Source of the DNA: RGIG6353 sp964558655
GTDB taxonomy: Bacteria; Bacillota; Clostridia; Oscillospirales; SIG627
DNA: 64,000 nt
Assembly: GCA_964558655.1 (NCBI GenBank)
Contig: CAZLEX010000002.1
Location: 62,001-126,000, forward strand
Direction: 5' to 3'
Under the pieces are notes generated by a model. The model was not told the DNA's origin. It made no database searches and saw only the letters and a list, made by a program, of their open reading frames with translations. Made by a program: the position numbers and the translations under genes. Positions 9,280 through 18,420 of this stretch are shown piece by piece. Numbering within the stretch: the first letter of the stretch is position 1; each line of letters starts with the position of its first letter.

Positions 9280-11262
9280 TTATAACATATTTAGAAATTC
9301 TTTTTCAGAAATGACCTTAATACCAAGTTCTGTCGCCTTTTGAAGTTTGCTACCCGCCTCTTTTCCGGCTACAACGAAAGCCGTTTTTTTGGAAACAGAC
9401 GAAGAAGCTTTTCCGCCGTTGTCGGCAATTATCTTTTCAATATCGGCTCTTGAAAGCGTTTCGAGAGTTCCGGTTACGACGATTGTCATACCGGAAAGTT
9501 TTTCCGATACGGAAGTGTTTATAAATTCCGTGTTTATGCCTGCATTTACCATGCGTTCGATTATTGTGCGGCTTGTGGGGTGAGAAAAGAAATTAACAAC
9601 GCTTTGTGCCGATATTTCCCCAATTCCGTCTATTGTCATGAGAGTATCAGCCGAAGCACTTGAAACCGCATCAAGAGTTTTCAGCCTTTGTGCAATCAAG
9701 TAGGCGGCTTTTTCACCTACATGATTTATCCCCAAACCGTAAATCAACCTCGAAAGACAGAGCTTTTTTGAATTGTTCACGGACTGTATGAGATTTTTCG
9801 ACGATTTTTCTCCCATTCTGTCCAAATTCGAAATTTTGTCAAGCTCAAGATAATACAAGTCGGAAATATCTTTTATAAGTGAATTTTTTACAAGCAACGA
9901 TACGATTGAAGGTCCCAATCCTTCTATGTTCATTGCGTCGCGGGAGGCAAAGTGTACAATTCTTCTTTCTGTCTGTGCGGGACAGGAGGCGTTCGTACAG
10001 CGTATGGCAGCTTCGCTTGAGTCGAAAAACAGGGGCTCGTTGCATGACGGACAGTAAGGGGGAAATTCAAATTCTTTTAGGTTTTCCTTACGCTTTGTTT
10101 TGTCCACACGAACAACTTCCGGTATGATTTCACCGGCTTTGCGGACTATTACAGTGTCACCTACCCGTATGTCTTTTTCCTTTATAAAATCTTTGTTGTG
10201 AAGCGTTGCTTTTGAAACATTTGTTCCGGCAAGGCGAATCGTTTTGAAATTGGCATTAGGCGTTATGACGCCGGTACGGCCTACCTGAAGAGTTATCGCT
10301 TCAAGTAAAGTGGGTTTTTCTTCCGGAGGATATTTATACGCATAAGCCCATTTCGGCACATTTGACAGTTCGCCCAAAAAATCCCGCTTTTCCAGACTGT
10401 CGACTTTTACGACGGCTCCGTCCATATCGAAAGAAAGTTTATCGCGGTTTTCTCCACGCTCGAGAATGTCGCGGTAAATCATCTCAAAGTCATCGTATGA
10501 TTTAACATCGGGAGATACTGCAAAGCCCATTTTTGAGAGAAAATCCAAAGATTCTGCATGAGAAGAAAATACATATTTGTCGGAAACGATTTTTTGGATA
10601 TTGAATACGAGTATGGACAATTTTCTTTTTGCGGTTACGGAGGAATCAAGTTGTCTGAGAGAACCTGCCGCCGCATTTCTCGGATTCGCAAAAAGCACTT
10701 CTCCCAGCATTTCGCGTTCTTCATTCAAGGCTTCAAAAACTTTTTTCGGCATATATACCTCGCCTCTTACCTCAAGAAACGGTATTTGCTCGGGTAAAAC
10801 AAGGGGAACGGAACCTACGGTTTTCAAATTTTCCGTGATATTTTCTCCGACTTCACCGTCACCGCGTGTCGAACCGCGTACAAAACGCCCCATTTCGTAC
10901 TCCAAAGATACCGAGAGACCGTCGATTTTATATTCTACATCAAAGAGAGTTTTCCCAACTGAATCCGTAATTTTGCTTAAAGAAGAAAAAAGTTCCTCAC
11001 GGCTGAAAACATCTTGCAAACTTTTCATAGGAACTTCGTGTACGACTTTTTCAAATTTGCCGAGTACAGCTCCTCCGACACGCTTGGTAGGGGAGAGCGG
11101 ATCGTCGAACTGCGGATATTTGCTTTCCAAATCCTGAAGCTCTCTGTAAAGCTTGTCGTATTCAAAATCCGATATTACCGGAGAATCTTCAACATAATAT
11201 TTACGGCTGTGATAACGCAACTCGCTTCTTAGCTGCTCAATCCGTTTTTTTATTTCTTCCAT
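9280..11262 (-). CDS. ligA: NAD+-dependent DNA ligase
   Basis: 660 residues, full length. It seals nicks in replication and repair. Domain order: Ia domain for NMN binding, adenylation domain with the lysine motif YKIDG near residue 113, OB fold, four-cysteine zinc finger (CPSC near residue 403 and CTNASC near 421), helix-hairpin-helix repeats, and a C-terminal BRCT domain (about 585-660, starting SEKLSGMTIVVTG). It has its own promoter. Confidence 0.97.
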   Translation of the reverse strand: MEEIKKRIEQLRSELRYHSRKYYVEDSPVISDFEYDKLYRELQDLESKYPQFDDPLSPTKRVGGAVLGKFEKVVHEVPMKSLQDVFSREELFSSLSKITDSVGKTLFDVEYKIDGLSVSLEYEMGRFVRGSTRGDGEVGENITENLKTVGSVPLVLPEQIPFLEVRGEVYMPKKVFEALNEEREMLGEVLFANPRNAAAGSLRQLDSSVTAKRKLSILVFNIQKIVSDKYVFSSHAESLDFLSKMGFAVSPDVKSYDDFEMIYRDILERGENRDKLSFDMDGAVVKVDSLEKRDFLGELSNVPKWAYAYKYPPEEKPTLLEAITLQVGRTGVITPNANFKTIRLAGTNVSKATLHNKDFIKEKDIRVGDTVIVRKAGEIIPEVVRVDKTKRKENLKEFEFPPYCPSCNEPLFFDSSEAAIRCTNASCPAQTERRIVHFASRDAMNIEGLGPSIVSLLVKNSLIKDISDLYYLELDKISNLDRMGEKSSKNLIQSVNNSKKLCLSRLIYGLGINHVGEKAAYLIAQRLKTLDAVSSASADTLMTIDGIGEISAQSVVNFFSHPTSRTIIERMVNAGINTEFINTSVSEKLSGMTIVVTGTLETLSRADIEKIIADNGGKASSSVSKKTAFVVAGKEAGSKLQKATELGIKVISEKEFLNML

Positions 11263-11293
11263 AATTGAAACTCCTTAAAAGTTTTACTGTTTA

Positions 11294-11323
11294 ATTATAC
11301 TAAATATACCCTTAATTTGTCAA
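11294..11323 (-). promoter_or_regulatory. ligA promoter
   Basis: Minus strand TTGACA (plus 11318-11323), 18-base spacer, TATAAT (plus 11294-11299). Both hexamers are perfect. Confidence 0.78.
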
Positions 11324-11343
11324 ATATATTTTACGGCATTATG

Positions 11344-11399
11344 AAAAAACGGGAGCCGCAGAAAACGGTTTTGCGACCGTTTTTATTACAGCTCCCGTT
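11344..11399 (-). terminator. Terminator of the mannosidase-ROK-SIS operon
   Basis: Outer stem AACGGGAGC (11348-11356) with 11391-11399, enclosing a second AAAACGGT/ACCGTTTT hairpin. On the minus strand it ends in a run of T. It directly follows the SIS gene stop. Confidence 0.78.
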
Positions 11400-11414
11400 A
11401 CAGTTCAGCTTTAA

Positions 11415-12035
11415 TCAGTCAAAAAGTATTTTTTCCGTTTGTGCACACAGATAATGGTACATCGGAAGATGATGCTCCTGTACTTTGAAAGTTTCGGTTT
11501 CCGGAGACCTGAGCGTAACATCGCAGAGTTTTGAAAGTTTGCTGTCTTTACAGCCGGTCATTCCGACGGTTTTCATTCCTATTGCTTTCGCCGCAATAAC
11601 CGCATTGACAACATTTGACGAATTTCCGGAGGTTGATATACCTATGAGTAAATCTTCTTTTCTTCCGTATCCGAATGTCATTTGAGCATACGCCATATCG
11701 GGTTCCACATCGTTTATATAGGCCGACAAGATGGCACATTGGCTGGGGAGGGAAATTGCGGGAACGGCTCTTTGAAGGTTTTTTGCGAATGTTTCGGGAT
11801 TTTCTGCATATCCTTCAAACATTTTGCACTCCTCTTGCGTAAGTTTCCTTTTCGACAAAAATCCTTTCATGAGTTCTCCCACAATGTGTTCGGCATCGGC
11901 ACAGCTTCCACCGTTTCCGCAGACAAGGATTTTTCCGCCTTTATTGTATGTATCGACCATCATGGAGACGGTTTTTTCAAGATTATCTTTCATTCCGGTA
12001 AGTTCCGGATATCTTTGCATTAATTCGTTAATCAT
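11415..12035 (-). CDS. SIS-domain sugar-phosphate isomerase, GmhA-like
   Basis: 206 residues. The sugar isomerase fold is shown by the phosphate-loop motif CGNGGSCADAEHIVGEL and by ISTSGNSSNV, which resemble D-sedoheptulose 7-phosphate isomerase (GmhA). The start is the ATG at 12035 (MINELMQRYPEL, GmhA-like), with an AGAGGA SD; an in-frame GTG at 12056 lies upstream of that SD. It overlaps the end of the ROK kinase gene by 8 bases, which suggests translational coupling. In this operon a role in isomerising a phosphorylated sugar is more likely than heptose synthesis, but the true substrate is unknown. Confidence 0.85.
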   Translation of the reverse strand: MINELMQRYPELTGMKDNLEKTVSMMVDTYNKGGKILVCGNGGSCADAEHIVGELMKGFLSKRKLTQEECKMFEGYAENPETFAKNLQRAVPAISLPSQCAILSAYINDVEPDMAYAQMTFGYGRKEDLLIGISTSGNSSNVVNAVIAAKAIGMKTVGMTGCKDSKLSKLCDVTLRSPETETFKVQEHHLPMYHYLCAQTEKILFD

Positions 12036-12984
12036 TCTTTTTATCCTCTTCTTCACCTATTATTGCTACCGATATTGCGGCACAGTCGCCTATCGCCTCT
12101 CCCAATTCTGCGGGTAAAATTCTGCATACACTCCTTGAAGCGTAAAGACTCTCTTTCTCCAAAGTTTTTTGCATTGAATCTCTGAGCAGATTTTCGCTTC
12201 TCGTAAATATACTTCCTATGACGATGGCTTCGGGATTGAGGATATCCACAATAACAGCCAGCCCCCGTCCCAAATACTCTCCGCAAAGGCTGTATACTTC
12301 TTTTGCGTCCTCGTATCCTTCGTCGGCACGGTCGGCAATGATTTTTGCGTTTATCCCGTCAATACTGTCGCGGCTTTCGCAAAACGAAGGCTGTTTGCCC
12401 ATTTGAAAAAGTTCGAGTGCACGGGTTTTTCCAAGCTGTGCTATTCCGCTTCCGCTGCAAAATCCTTCAAACGATCCGGATTTGCCAAAGCCTACGGGAC
12501 CGAAGCTGTCAAGTCTTATATGACCTACTTCTCCTGCCATTCCGCAGGTTCCGTCATAGAGATGACCGTTTAAAATAAGACCTGCTCCAAGCCCGGTACC
12601 GAAAGTGAGAAAGACCATATTTTCCGTACCCTTGCCCGCACCGAATTTCCATTCGGCCAAAGCACAGGCGTTGGCGTCGTTTTGCAAATAAGCTTTAACT
12701 CCGTATCTCTTTTGCAAAATTTCGGTTATGTGCACATCGTCCCAGCCGGGAAGATTGGGCGGAGACATGATGACGCCTTTTTTTGAATCGAGCGGTCCTC
12801 CGCAGCTTATTCCTATGGCATCTGCTTTGTCTTTTCCGATTACTCTATCCGTCACCTTTAAGATGTTCTCTAAAGTTGAGGCGAAATCCGATGTCTTAAA
12901 CTTTTCCTTTTCAATGACTTTTCCGTCATGTGCGGCTTTTACAACCGCACATTTCGTTCCGCCTATATCTATGCCTATATACAT
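12028..12984 (-). CDS. ROK family sugar kinase
   Basis: 318 residues. The N-terminal phosphate-binding loop IDIGGTKCA and the GTGLGAGLILNG segment place it in the ROK family, which phosphorylates hexoses with ATP. The usual zinc-binding CxCGxxGCxE box is replaced by FGKSGSFEGFCSG (about residues 165-178): the Glu remains but the three cysteines are gone. The EVGH sugar-binding motif (near 149) is intact, and no N-terminal HTH is present, so this is a kinase and not a NagC/XylR-type repressor. It lies 3 bases downstream of the GH2 gene, so the freed sugar is its likely substrate. Confidence 0.87.
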   Translation of the reverse strand: MYIGIDIGGTKCAVVKAAHDGKVIEKEKFKTSDFASTLENILKVTDRVIGKDKADAIGISCGGPLDSKKGVIMSPPNLPGWDDVHITEILQKRYGVKAYLQNDANACALAEWKFGAGKGTENMVFLTFGTGLGAGLILNGHLYDGTCGMAGEVGHIRLDSFGPVGFGKSGSFEGFCSGSGIAQLGKTRALELFQMGKQPSFCESRDSIDGINAKIIADRADEGYEDAKEVYSLCGEYLGRGLAVIVDILNPEAIVIGSIFTRSENLLRDSMQKTLEKESLYASRSVCRILPAELGEAIGDCAAISVAIIGEEEDKKND

Positions 12985-12987
12985 AAT

Positions 12988-15288
12988 TTATTTTCCTTCT
13001 GTCAAAGCGTTAAATTTGTCAAGCCACTTTTTGTAAGATGCGAAATCAAACGGGGGGAGACCGGTAAGGTAGTGATTGTAGTAAATCTTGCCGTCTCTCT
13101 TCCATTCGATGACAAGGAAACGCTTTTCGGGATACATCATCTTTATGTAAGCGTCTTTGAAATTTGAATTTGCCTTTACTTTTATTGTATCCTGCGCGTA
13201 TACTTCGGAAGTGTCTATATCGTAAACTTTGTATTCGAGAACGGCATCCGAGAGGGTATCGTTTGACGCAACGACCGTATATACCCAGTCGTGCATTTCT
13301 TCTATCATTATCGCAATCGGTTCCTGAGAACGCTTTATGTAGTAGTATGCGAGTTTTTTGTCGAAGAAATAGTCAACGACCGCATCGGACATCTGAGGCC
13401 ACCCGTCAAGTATATTCCACCACATGATACCGCTTGTGCGAGGCTTGTTTATTCTCATTCGTTCGATGAAGAATTTATCTGCCTCTGCCTGTGATATCTG
13501 AGACGCAAGGACAAAATCTTCGAGATTTTCCGGTTCAAAATCGAACAGCTGTTTTATCTGGTCCCACATGAGCCGTACTCTGAAATCGTTTCCGCCTTGA
13601 TCGGAAGAGTGGAGTGTCCACTGTTCGTTGAATATAGGCCATACACATTCTTCGTCAACCGTCTTTTTAATGGTTTCAACCGATGGACTTCCGTGATATC
13701 CGGTCTCGCTTATAAAATTGGTGAGAGCGTTTTTGTAATAGTCGGCTTTGTAATAATCGCGGGAACCCCAGAGATGATTTTCCGTCAAAACATTGTTTGC
13801 TTCGGAATTGTATTTTTCAAATGTTTTTCCCGAAATATACGGAGAACTCGGAAGATAAGGTCTTCCGGCGTCGTGATGACATACGACATCTTTGAAAATT
13901 TCTCTTGTGATTTTGTCGAAATCGGGATTGAAGTGGTCGGCGGTACAGGTACTGTCGAGTTCGTTGTCGCCCGCCCAAAGAATAATGGAGGGGTGGTTAC
14001 GGAATTTTCTGACGGCCCATGTTGCTTCGGAGCGTATGTTGTCGATGTATTCTTTTTCAAGAGACGGTCTTCCGCCGGCAAGCATGAAGTCCTGCCATAC
14101 CATAATTCCGTGACGGTCGCAGTAGTCGTAGAAAATTTTGTCTTCGTATACTCCGCCTGCCCATACCCTCAAAATGTTGCAGTGTGTATCGGTGAGAAGT
14201 CCCAAAGCCTTTTCGTATCTTAAACGGTCGCGGCTGTGATATGCGTCGAGCGGAACCCAGTTTGTTCCCTTGCACATAATCTCCACACCGTTTATTATAA
14301 ACTTAAAGTGAGCGTTTTCTTCGTAAACGGTATCGGTGCGTTTCAGTTCCACCGTGCGTATACCCATATTCATTTTTTCACTTGCTTTGACTTCGCCGTC
14401 GGAAATAAGTTCGAATGTCACATCGTAAACATTCGCATCTCCGTAACCGTAAGGCCACCAAAGCTTCGGATTTTGAATTTCAATTTCAAATCTGAGAAGT
14501 TTGCTGCGGGTTTTGACCTTAACGGTCTTTTCAAACTTGCTATCTTTGCATACACCGGATACACGGACTTCGGAGTTGTTCTTTCCGAATTCGAAAAAGG
14601 GCATCTTTATGACGAATCTGAAACTCATGAGGGCTTTCTTTTCGTCTAAGCTGAACAGGTCGTAGCTACATTCTTCAAATCCGTACTCGTCTACTATCCA
14701 TATAGCAGCGTCTTTGTATATGCCGGCACTTACCGCACGCGGCATAATATCCCAGCCGAAACAGTGAGCGGGCTTTCTCATGAAGCAATGCATTCCGAGT
14801 CCCCAGTTTATCTGATACTTGCTGTATGTTTGGTTGAAAGCATACATAACAGCCGATTTGATGTGAACATGGAGAATATTGCGTTCTTTTACTTTTACAA
14901 AGTTTGTTATGTCGAAATTAATGTCGGTATAGGCATTATCCGACGAATATACTTTTTCGCCGTTTATGTAATAATCGGCAAAGCAGTCCACTGCTCCGAA
15001 ATTAAGCTCAATACGGTTGTTTGCGGGAACCTCGTCAATTTGAAATTCTTTTTCGTACCACCATTCGTATGTTTCGAATATTTCATTTTTTTCGGTAGCC
15101 ATACCTTTAAACAGTTCTTTCGGTATAACTCCGGCGTTTGCCAAATCCAATTCGACATTTCCCGGAACTGTTGCGTCAACACAGGCAACGCCCTCTTTTC
15201 CGAGTTCTTTAGGTTCGGAAACGGAAACGGTTTCGACGGGATAGTAGAATAATTTCCATTTTCCGTTTAAATCGATGATTTTTTTCAT
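12988..15288 (-). CDS. Glycoside hydrolase family 2, beta-mannosidase-like
   Basis: 766 residues, slightly shorter than classical exo-beta-mannosidases (about 820-850). Order: GH2 jelly-roll sugar-binding domain (about 1-200), Ig-like domain (about 205-315), TIM barrel (from about 325), C-terminal accessory domain. The barrel has GTNWVPLDA, ILRVWAGGVYE and MVWQDFM, typical of beta-mannosidases. E443 in WAGDNE is the predicted acid/base and E528 in ISETG the predicted nucleophile. No signal peptide is seen, so it acts in the cytoplasm on imported oligosaccharides. Its SD is a clear AAGGAG. Together with the ROK kinase and SIS isomerase it forms a mannoside catabolic module (inference). Confidence 0.88.
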   Translation of the reverse strand: MKKIIDLNGKWKLFYYPVETVSVSEPKELGKEGVACVDATVPGNVELDLANAGVIPKELFKGMATEKNEIFETYEWWYEKEFQIDEVPANNRIELNFGAVDCFADYYINGEKVYSSDNAYTDINFDITNFVKVKERNILHVHIKSAVMYAFNQTYSKYQINWGLGMHCFMRKPAHCFGWDIMPRAVSAGIYKDAAIWIVDEYGFEECSYDLFSLDEKKALMSFRFVIKMPFFEFGKNNSEVRVSGVCKDSKFEKTVKVKTRSKLLRFEIEIQNPKLWWPYGYGDANVYDVTFELISDGEVKASEKMNMGIRTVELKRTDTVYEENAHFKFIINGVEIMCKGTNWVPLDAYHSRDRLRYEKALGLLTDTHCNILRVWAGGVYEDKIFYDYCDRHGIMVWQDFMLAGGRPSLEKEYIDNIRSEATWAVRKFRNHPSIILWAGDNELDSTCTADHFNPDFDKITREIFKDVVCHHDAGRPYLPSSPYISGKTFEKYNSEANNVLTENHLWGSRDYYKADYYKNALTNFISETGYHGSPSVETIKKTVDEECVWPIFNEQWTLHSSDQGGNDFRVRLMWDQIKQLFDFEPENLEDFVLASQISQAEADKFFIERMRINKPRTSGIMWWNILDGWPQMSDAVVDYFFDKKLAYYYIKRSQEPIAIMIEEMHDWVYTVVASNDTLSDAVLEYKVYDIDTSEVYAQDTIKVKANSNFKDAYIKMMYPEKRFLVIEWKRDGKIYYNHYLTGLPPFDFASYKKWLDKFNALTEGK

Positions 15289-15320
15289 AAATGCTCCTTT
15301 TGTTTTTGTTTATTTCAGCC

Positions 15321-16010
15321 TTAACGGTCAGATTGATTTGTTCTTTTGAATTTTTGTTTCCAATATGATCCGCAAGCGATTATTTCAGCCAATATGCAAA
15401 GCGGTATTGCCGCAAAGAAATCCACCGACGAATGTTGTTTTACGAACATTGTCGAAACACATATCAAGGCACAGAAGAGAACGATAAGGGTTTTGGTCAG
15501 TGCGGAGGCGTCCTTTTCTTTAAGCCATACCGATGCAATGCCTATTGAGTATGCACAGTGCAGGGAGGGACAGACGCCGGTGTTTGTATCTACACTGTAC
15601 AGCAATTTCACACAGTCGGTTAAAAAATTGTCTCTCGGAAAAATTTCCGGTCTTAAATCCTGACGGCTCGGAAAAATTATGTATATTGCCATTGCCACAA
15701 TTTGCGTTACCGCTATGAAGATTTGCAGACGCTTAAAGTTGTCGATATTGTATAATGCAAAATATATCAAAGACCCTGCGATAAGAAAATACCATGCGAC
15801 ATACGGAATTAAAAAAACTTCGCAGAACGGAATAATATCGTCGATAAAGCAGTGAACGGGCGTGCATTTTTCGACCGGAATAAAATTTTCGGTCAAAACG
15901 AATAAAACAAGATACACCATCCACCATACCAAAAGTTTTAAATGCGAAAATCGCGGGTCCGAAAGTTTTGACAGCCTGAACTCACGGTAATCGACTACGG
16001 GCTTTTTCAT
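15321..16010 (-). CDS. PAP2-superfamily membrane phosphatase
   Basis: 229 residues with about six hydrophobic segments. The PAP2 signature motifs are seen as PSLHCAYS (about 143-150) and, further on, KQHSSVDFFAA (about 188-198) with the catalytic His and the conserved Asp. A first motif may be formed by the PSRQ region near residue 114. It dephosphorylates a lipid or isoprenoid phosphate at the membrane. The start overlaps the stop of the upstream acyltransferase gene (ATGA), so the two are coupled and probably act on the same lipid pool. Confidence 0.83.
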   Translation of the reverse strand: MKKPVVDYREFRLSKLSDPRFSHLKLLVWWMVYLVLFVLTENFIPVEKCTPVHCFIDDIIPFCEVFLIPYVAWYFLIAGSLIYFALYNIDNFKRLQIFIAVTQIVAMAIYIIFPSRQDLRPEIFPRDNFLTDCVKLLYSVDTNTGVCPSLHCAYSIGIASVWLKEKDASALTKTLIVLFCALICVSTMFVKQHSSVDFFAAIPLCILAEIIACGSYWKQKFKRTNQSDR

Positions 16011-16759
16011 TTTTCCTCCTTGTTTGTAGGGTAAAGTTTTTTCGGAATGTTTCTGTACGGAATAACCGTGTGATACGGGAGGGAGCGTGCCGTATTCGTA
16101 ATTTGCTCTGAAAGATAAGCGGTGATTCTCTCTCTCTCTTCTTTCAAAGGCGACGACGGGGAGTATCTTGTCGGTTTACCTATGTACATTTTTTTCAGTT
16201 TCGGTGCTATGTAAAGCGGTACAAAGAGAAGTTCCTTGCCGCATTTTTTGTGATACATACTCGCAACATCGACGAATCTGTTCTGAAATTCGTAAAGTAT
16301 GTTGTTGTGTGGAACATTATGTTCCGGAAAAATTACAATGCTCGATCCCTCGCAAAGAAGGTTTATCGTCGTACGGAATGTCGACAAAAGCCGTGCGTCG
16401 TGATATACGGCTACCGTGTCGGCGTTTGTAAAAACAAGCTGTGAAAGCGGGGCTATAAGGTATGAAAGGACTTTGTAAAAAGGCCTGAGAAATTTTGGCT
16501 TTTCCGACCAAAAATCTTTATAGGCGTAAGAGGGAACATCTTTTATCTTCATCATTTCTCCGGCACACCAGGTATAACGGTTCGGAAGATATAACTCGCA
16601 TACGATAGGTCCGTTCATCTGAGAGTGATTGCCGACGAAAACAACCGGCTCGCCATCCGGAATGTTTTCAAGCCCCACGACTTCCGTTTTCGGATAAATA
16701 TGTCCAACGACGAATTTTATCGCCTTGTATATCGGATATGTAATTTTTTTCTTTTTCAT
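16007..16759 (-). CDS. PlsC-like lysophospholipid acyltransferase homologue, altered motifs
   Basis: 250 residues. The start is taken at the ATG at 16759 (MKKKKITYPIYK), the first position that fits the family; the SD there is weak. The 1-acylglycerol-3-phosphate acyltransferase fold is suggested by VGNHSQMNGP (about 53-62) and IVIFPEHN (about 139-146). Both catalytic boxes differ from consensus: NHX4D reads NHX4G and FPEG reads FPEH. The substrate may therefore differ from the normal lysophosphatidate, or the protein may be impaired. It overlaps the PAP2 gene by 4 bases and has its own promoter upstream. Confidence 0.75.
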   Translation of the reverse strand: MKKKKITYPIYKAIKFVVGHIYPKTEVVGLENIPDGEPVVFVGNHSQMNGPIVCELYLPNRYTWCAGEMMKIKDVPSYAYKDFWSEKPKFLRPFYKVLSYLIAPLSQLVFTNADTVAVYHDARLLSTFRTTINLLCEGSSIVIFPEHNVPHNNILYEFQNRFVDVASMYHKKCGKELLFVPLYIAPKLKKMYIGKPTRYSPSSPLKEERERITAYLSEQITNTARSLPYHTVIPYRNIPKKLYPTNKEEK

Positions 16760-16787
16760 TGCATTACCTGTGTTATTTATTAAAATA

Positions 16788-16816
16788 AGTTTAATGTCCC
16801 GACATTGAAAAGTCAA
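16788..16816 (-). promoter_or_regulatory. Promoter of the acyltransferase-PAP2-mannosidase operon
   Basis: Minus strand TTGACT (plus 16811-16816), 17-base spacer, TAAACT (plus 16788-16793). No other strong promoter is seen before the next four minus-strand genes, so all five may be one transcript. Confidence 0.6.
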
Positions 16817-16887
16817 TGGAAAAAAGGATAAAAAGGCAAAAAGTTTTGTCTTTTTATAGGGTTTGCGCGTTTAATTGCAGGTGCAAA

Positions 16888-17841
16888 TCAATAAAAATCC
16901 GTCCATATGTCGCCGTCGACTTCGTCCCCTCTTACCGAATTGTCGTAAAATTCGGATTCGGGCAAAATACTGATTTTACCGACTTTTGCCCCTTTTTCCA
17001 AAGTTAAGGAGATACTTAAAGTGTCCGACACTATTTCGGACGCTTCTCCGCTGTACGAAAGCGAAACCTCGCCTCTTATGACAATTCTGCCCGACACATC
17101 GACATTATCCAATTTCATACTGCCGCTCACGCCGTCGGAAATTATCAAATCGGAACCGAAAGAGAGGTCTTTCAAAGTGAGTGAATTTGTTCTGATTATT
17201 ACATTCCCCGTAATGTTTTCCAAGTTTTCGAGGTCGTCGGCACTGTCGGCATACAGGGCAACAAGATTGTACATGACCTGTGCGAATTCAGCCCGTGTTA
17301 TGTTCCCACGCGGATTAAGTTTCCCGTATGAACCGCTCACATAACCTTTCTGTACCATAGAGGATATTGCTCCTCTTGCCCATACGGAAATATCTTCAAA
17401 GTCGGAAAAACGGGTAAGATATTCTTCGGAACCGTTTTCGTCCAAGCAAAACGCTCTTGCCAGGACGCAAAAAGCTTCTTCGCGAGTTACAAAATTTTCC
17501 GGATTCATGTGACCTGCTCCGTCACCCCGAAATACATTCATACAGTACGCTTTTGACATGGCATCTCTGTACCAGGCATTTTCGGGAATATCGGAAAATT
17601 CGGAAATATCGGCAAGTGCTTCCGCACCGAAAGCTCTTGTGATGACCGTCGCCATCTGTGCTCTGGTCAGATAGTCACGGGGCTTCAGATAATTTCCCTC
17701 TCCCTTCAAAAGACCGTTGTCAACGGCACTTTGAAGAGCCTGTGAAGACCAGTCATCCGGCATATCTTCAAAGGCATAAACGGAAGAAGAAAAAATACCC
17801 AAAAGCATTGCCGCGACAAAAACATAAATTATTTTTTTCAT
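16888..17841 (-). CDS. S-layer homology (SLH) domain surface protein
   Basis: 317 residues. A Sec signal peptide (about 1-23, ending VYA) is followed by three SLH repeats (about 24-70, 82-130 and 143-190), each with the T-R-x-E/Q-M/F-A core (LTRAQMATV, VTREEAFCV, ITRAEFAQV). SLH triplets anchor proteins to pyruvylated secondary cell-wall polymer. The last 120 residues are rich in Ile/Val/Ser/Asp with evenly spaced short strands, which suggests a small beta-helix; its role is unknown. It lies downstream of the thioredoxin gene; a weak A/T-rich hairpin at about 16831-16857 could end transcription. Confidence 0.86.
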   Translation of the reverse strand: MKKIIYVFVAAMLLGIFSSSVYAFEDMPDDWSSQALQSAVDNGLLKGEGNYLKPRDYLTRAQMATVITRAFGAEALADISEFSDIPENAWYRDAMSKAYCMNVFRGDGAGHMNPENFVTREEAFCVLARAFCLDENGSEEYLTRFSDFEDISVWARGAISSMVQKGYVSGSYGKLNPRGNITRAEFAQVMYNLVALYADSADDLENLENITGNVIIRTNSLTLKDLSFGSDLIISDGVSGSMKLDNVDVSGRIVIRGEVSLSYSGEASEIVSDTLSISLTLEKGAKVGKISILPESEFYDNSVRGDEVDGDIWTDFY

Positions 17842-17901
17842 TACAGGATACTCCTTTTGGTGACCTTGTTCTTGAAAAATCAGGTTTTGCGGGAGAAAAA
17901 A

Positions 17902-18204
17902 TCAAAGATACTGTTCTATTTCTTCCTTTGTTCTGTAACCTATCAAAGTGTTTGATACTTCGCCGTTTTCAAAAATCAAAAGCGTCGGAATACTTACTAT
18001 GTTGTACTCTGCGGCAAGTGCGGGACAGTCGTCGACATTGACTTTGCCGACCGTTATATCCTGTCTTTCTTCGGCAATTTTTTCAATGTGCGGAGCAATC
18101 ATTTTGCAGGGACCGCACCATGACGCCCAAAAATCCACGAGTACTTTTTCGTTTTTGTTTACCGTCTCTTTAAAATTGTTTTGGTTAAGAATTATTTCGG
18201 CCAT
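17902..18204 (-). CDS. trxA: Thioredoxin
   Basis: 100 residues, the usual length of about 105. The active site is WCGPC (C30, C33) and the cis-proline loop is SIPTLL. It is a cytoplasmic disulfide reductase. It lies 11 bases downstream of a small three-CXC protein related to ferredoxin-thioredoxin reductase and behind cysK. No NADPH-thioredoxin reductase (trxB) is nearby, so the reductant may come from ferredoxin (inference). Confidence 0.95.
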   Translation of the reverse strand: MAEIILNQNNFKETVNKNEKVLVDFWASWCGPCKMIAPHIEKIAEERQDITVGKVNVDDCPALAAEYNIVSIPTLLIFENGEVSNTLIGYRTKEEIEQYL

Positions 18205-18215
18205 TTAAAACTCCT

Positions 18216-18419
18216 TTATTTGTGTTTGTAATAAAGCATACAGTGACAGTATCCCTCAAAATCGGGATCGGCTATCTGAGCCTTAAATTCGTCGCATATG
18301 CATTTGTATTCTTCCTTTATTTCTCTGCGGCAGGGACAGTAACCGCCCCTTTTGGCGAGCCCTTCCTTTACGGTCTTTACTATTTCTTCGTTTTCGTTCA
18401 AAGTTATTTTCATTTTCAC
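18216..18419 (-). CDS. Ferredoxin-thioredoxin reductase catalytic-subunit-like protein
   Basis: 67 residues with three CXC pairs: CPC (C28, C30), CIC (C40, C42) and CHC (C58, C60). This set of CXC motifs, with GGYCPC and GYCHC contexts, is the mark of the FTR catalytic beta family, which uses a [4Fe-4S] cluster and a redox-active disulfide to pass electrons from ferredoxin to thioredoxin. It is shorter than the plant subunit. Lying between cysK and a thioredoxin gene, with 1- and 11-base gaps, it very likely reduces that thioredoxin. Confidence 0.82.
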   Translation of the reverse strand: MKMKITLNENEEIVKTVKEGLAKRGGYCPCRREIKEEYKCICDEFKAQIADPDFEGYCHCMLYYKHK

Positions 18420-18420
18420 C

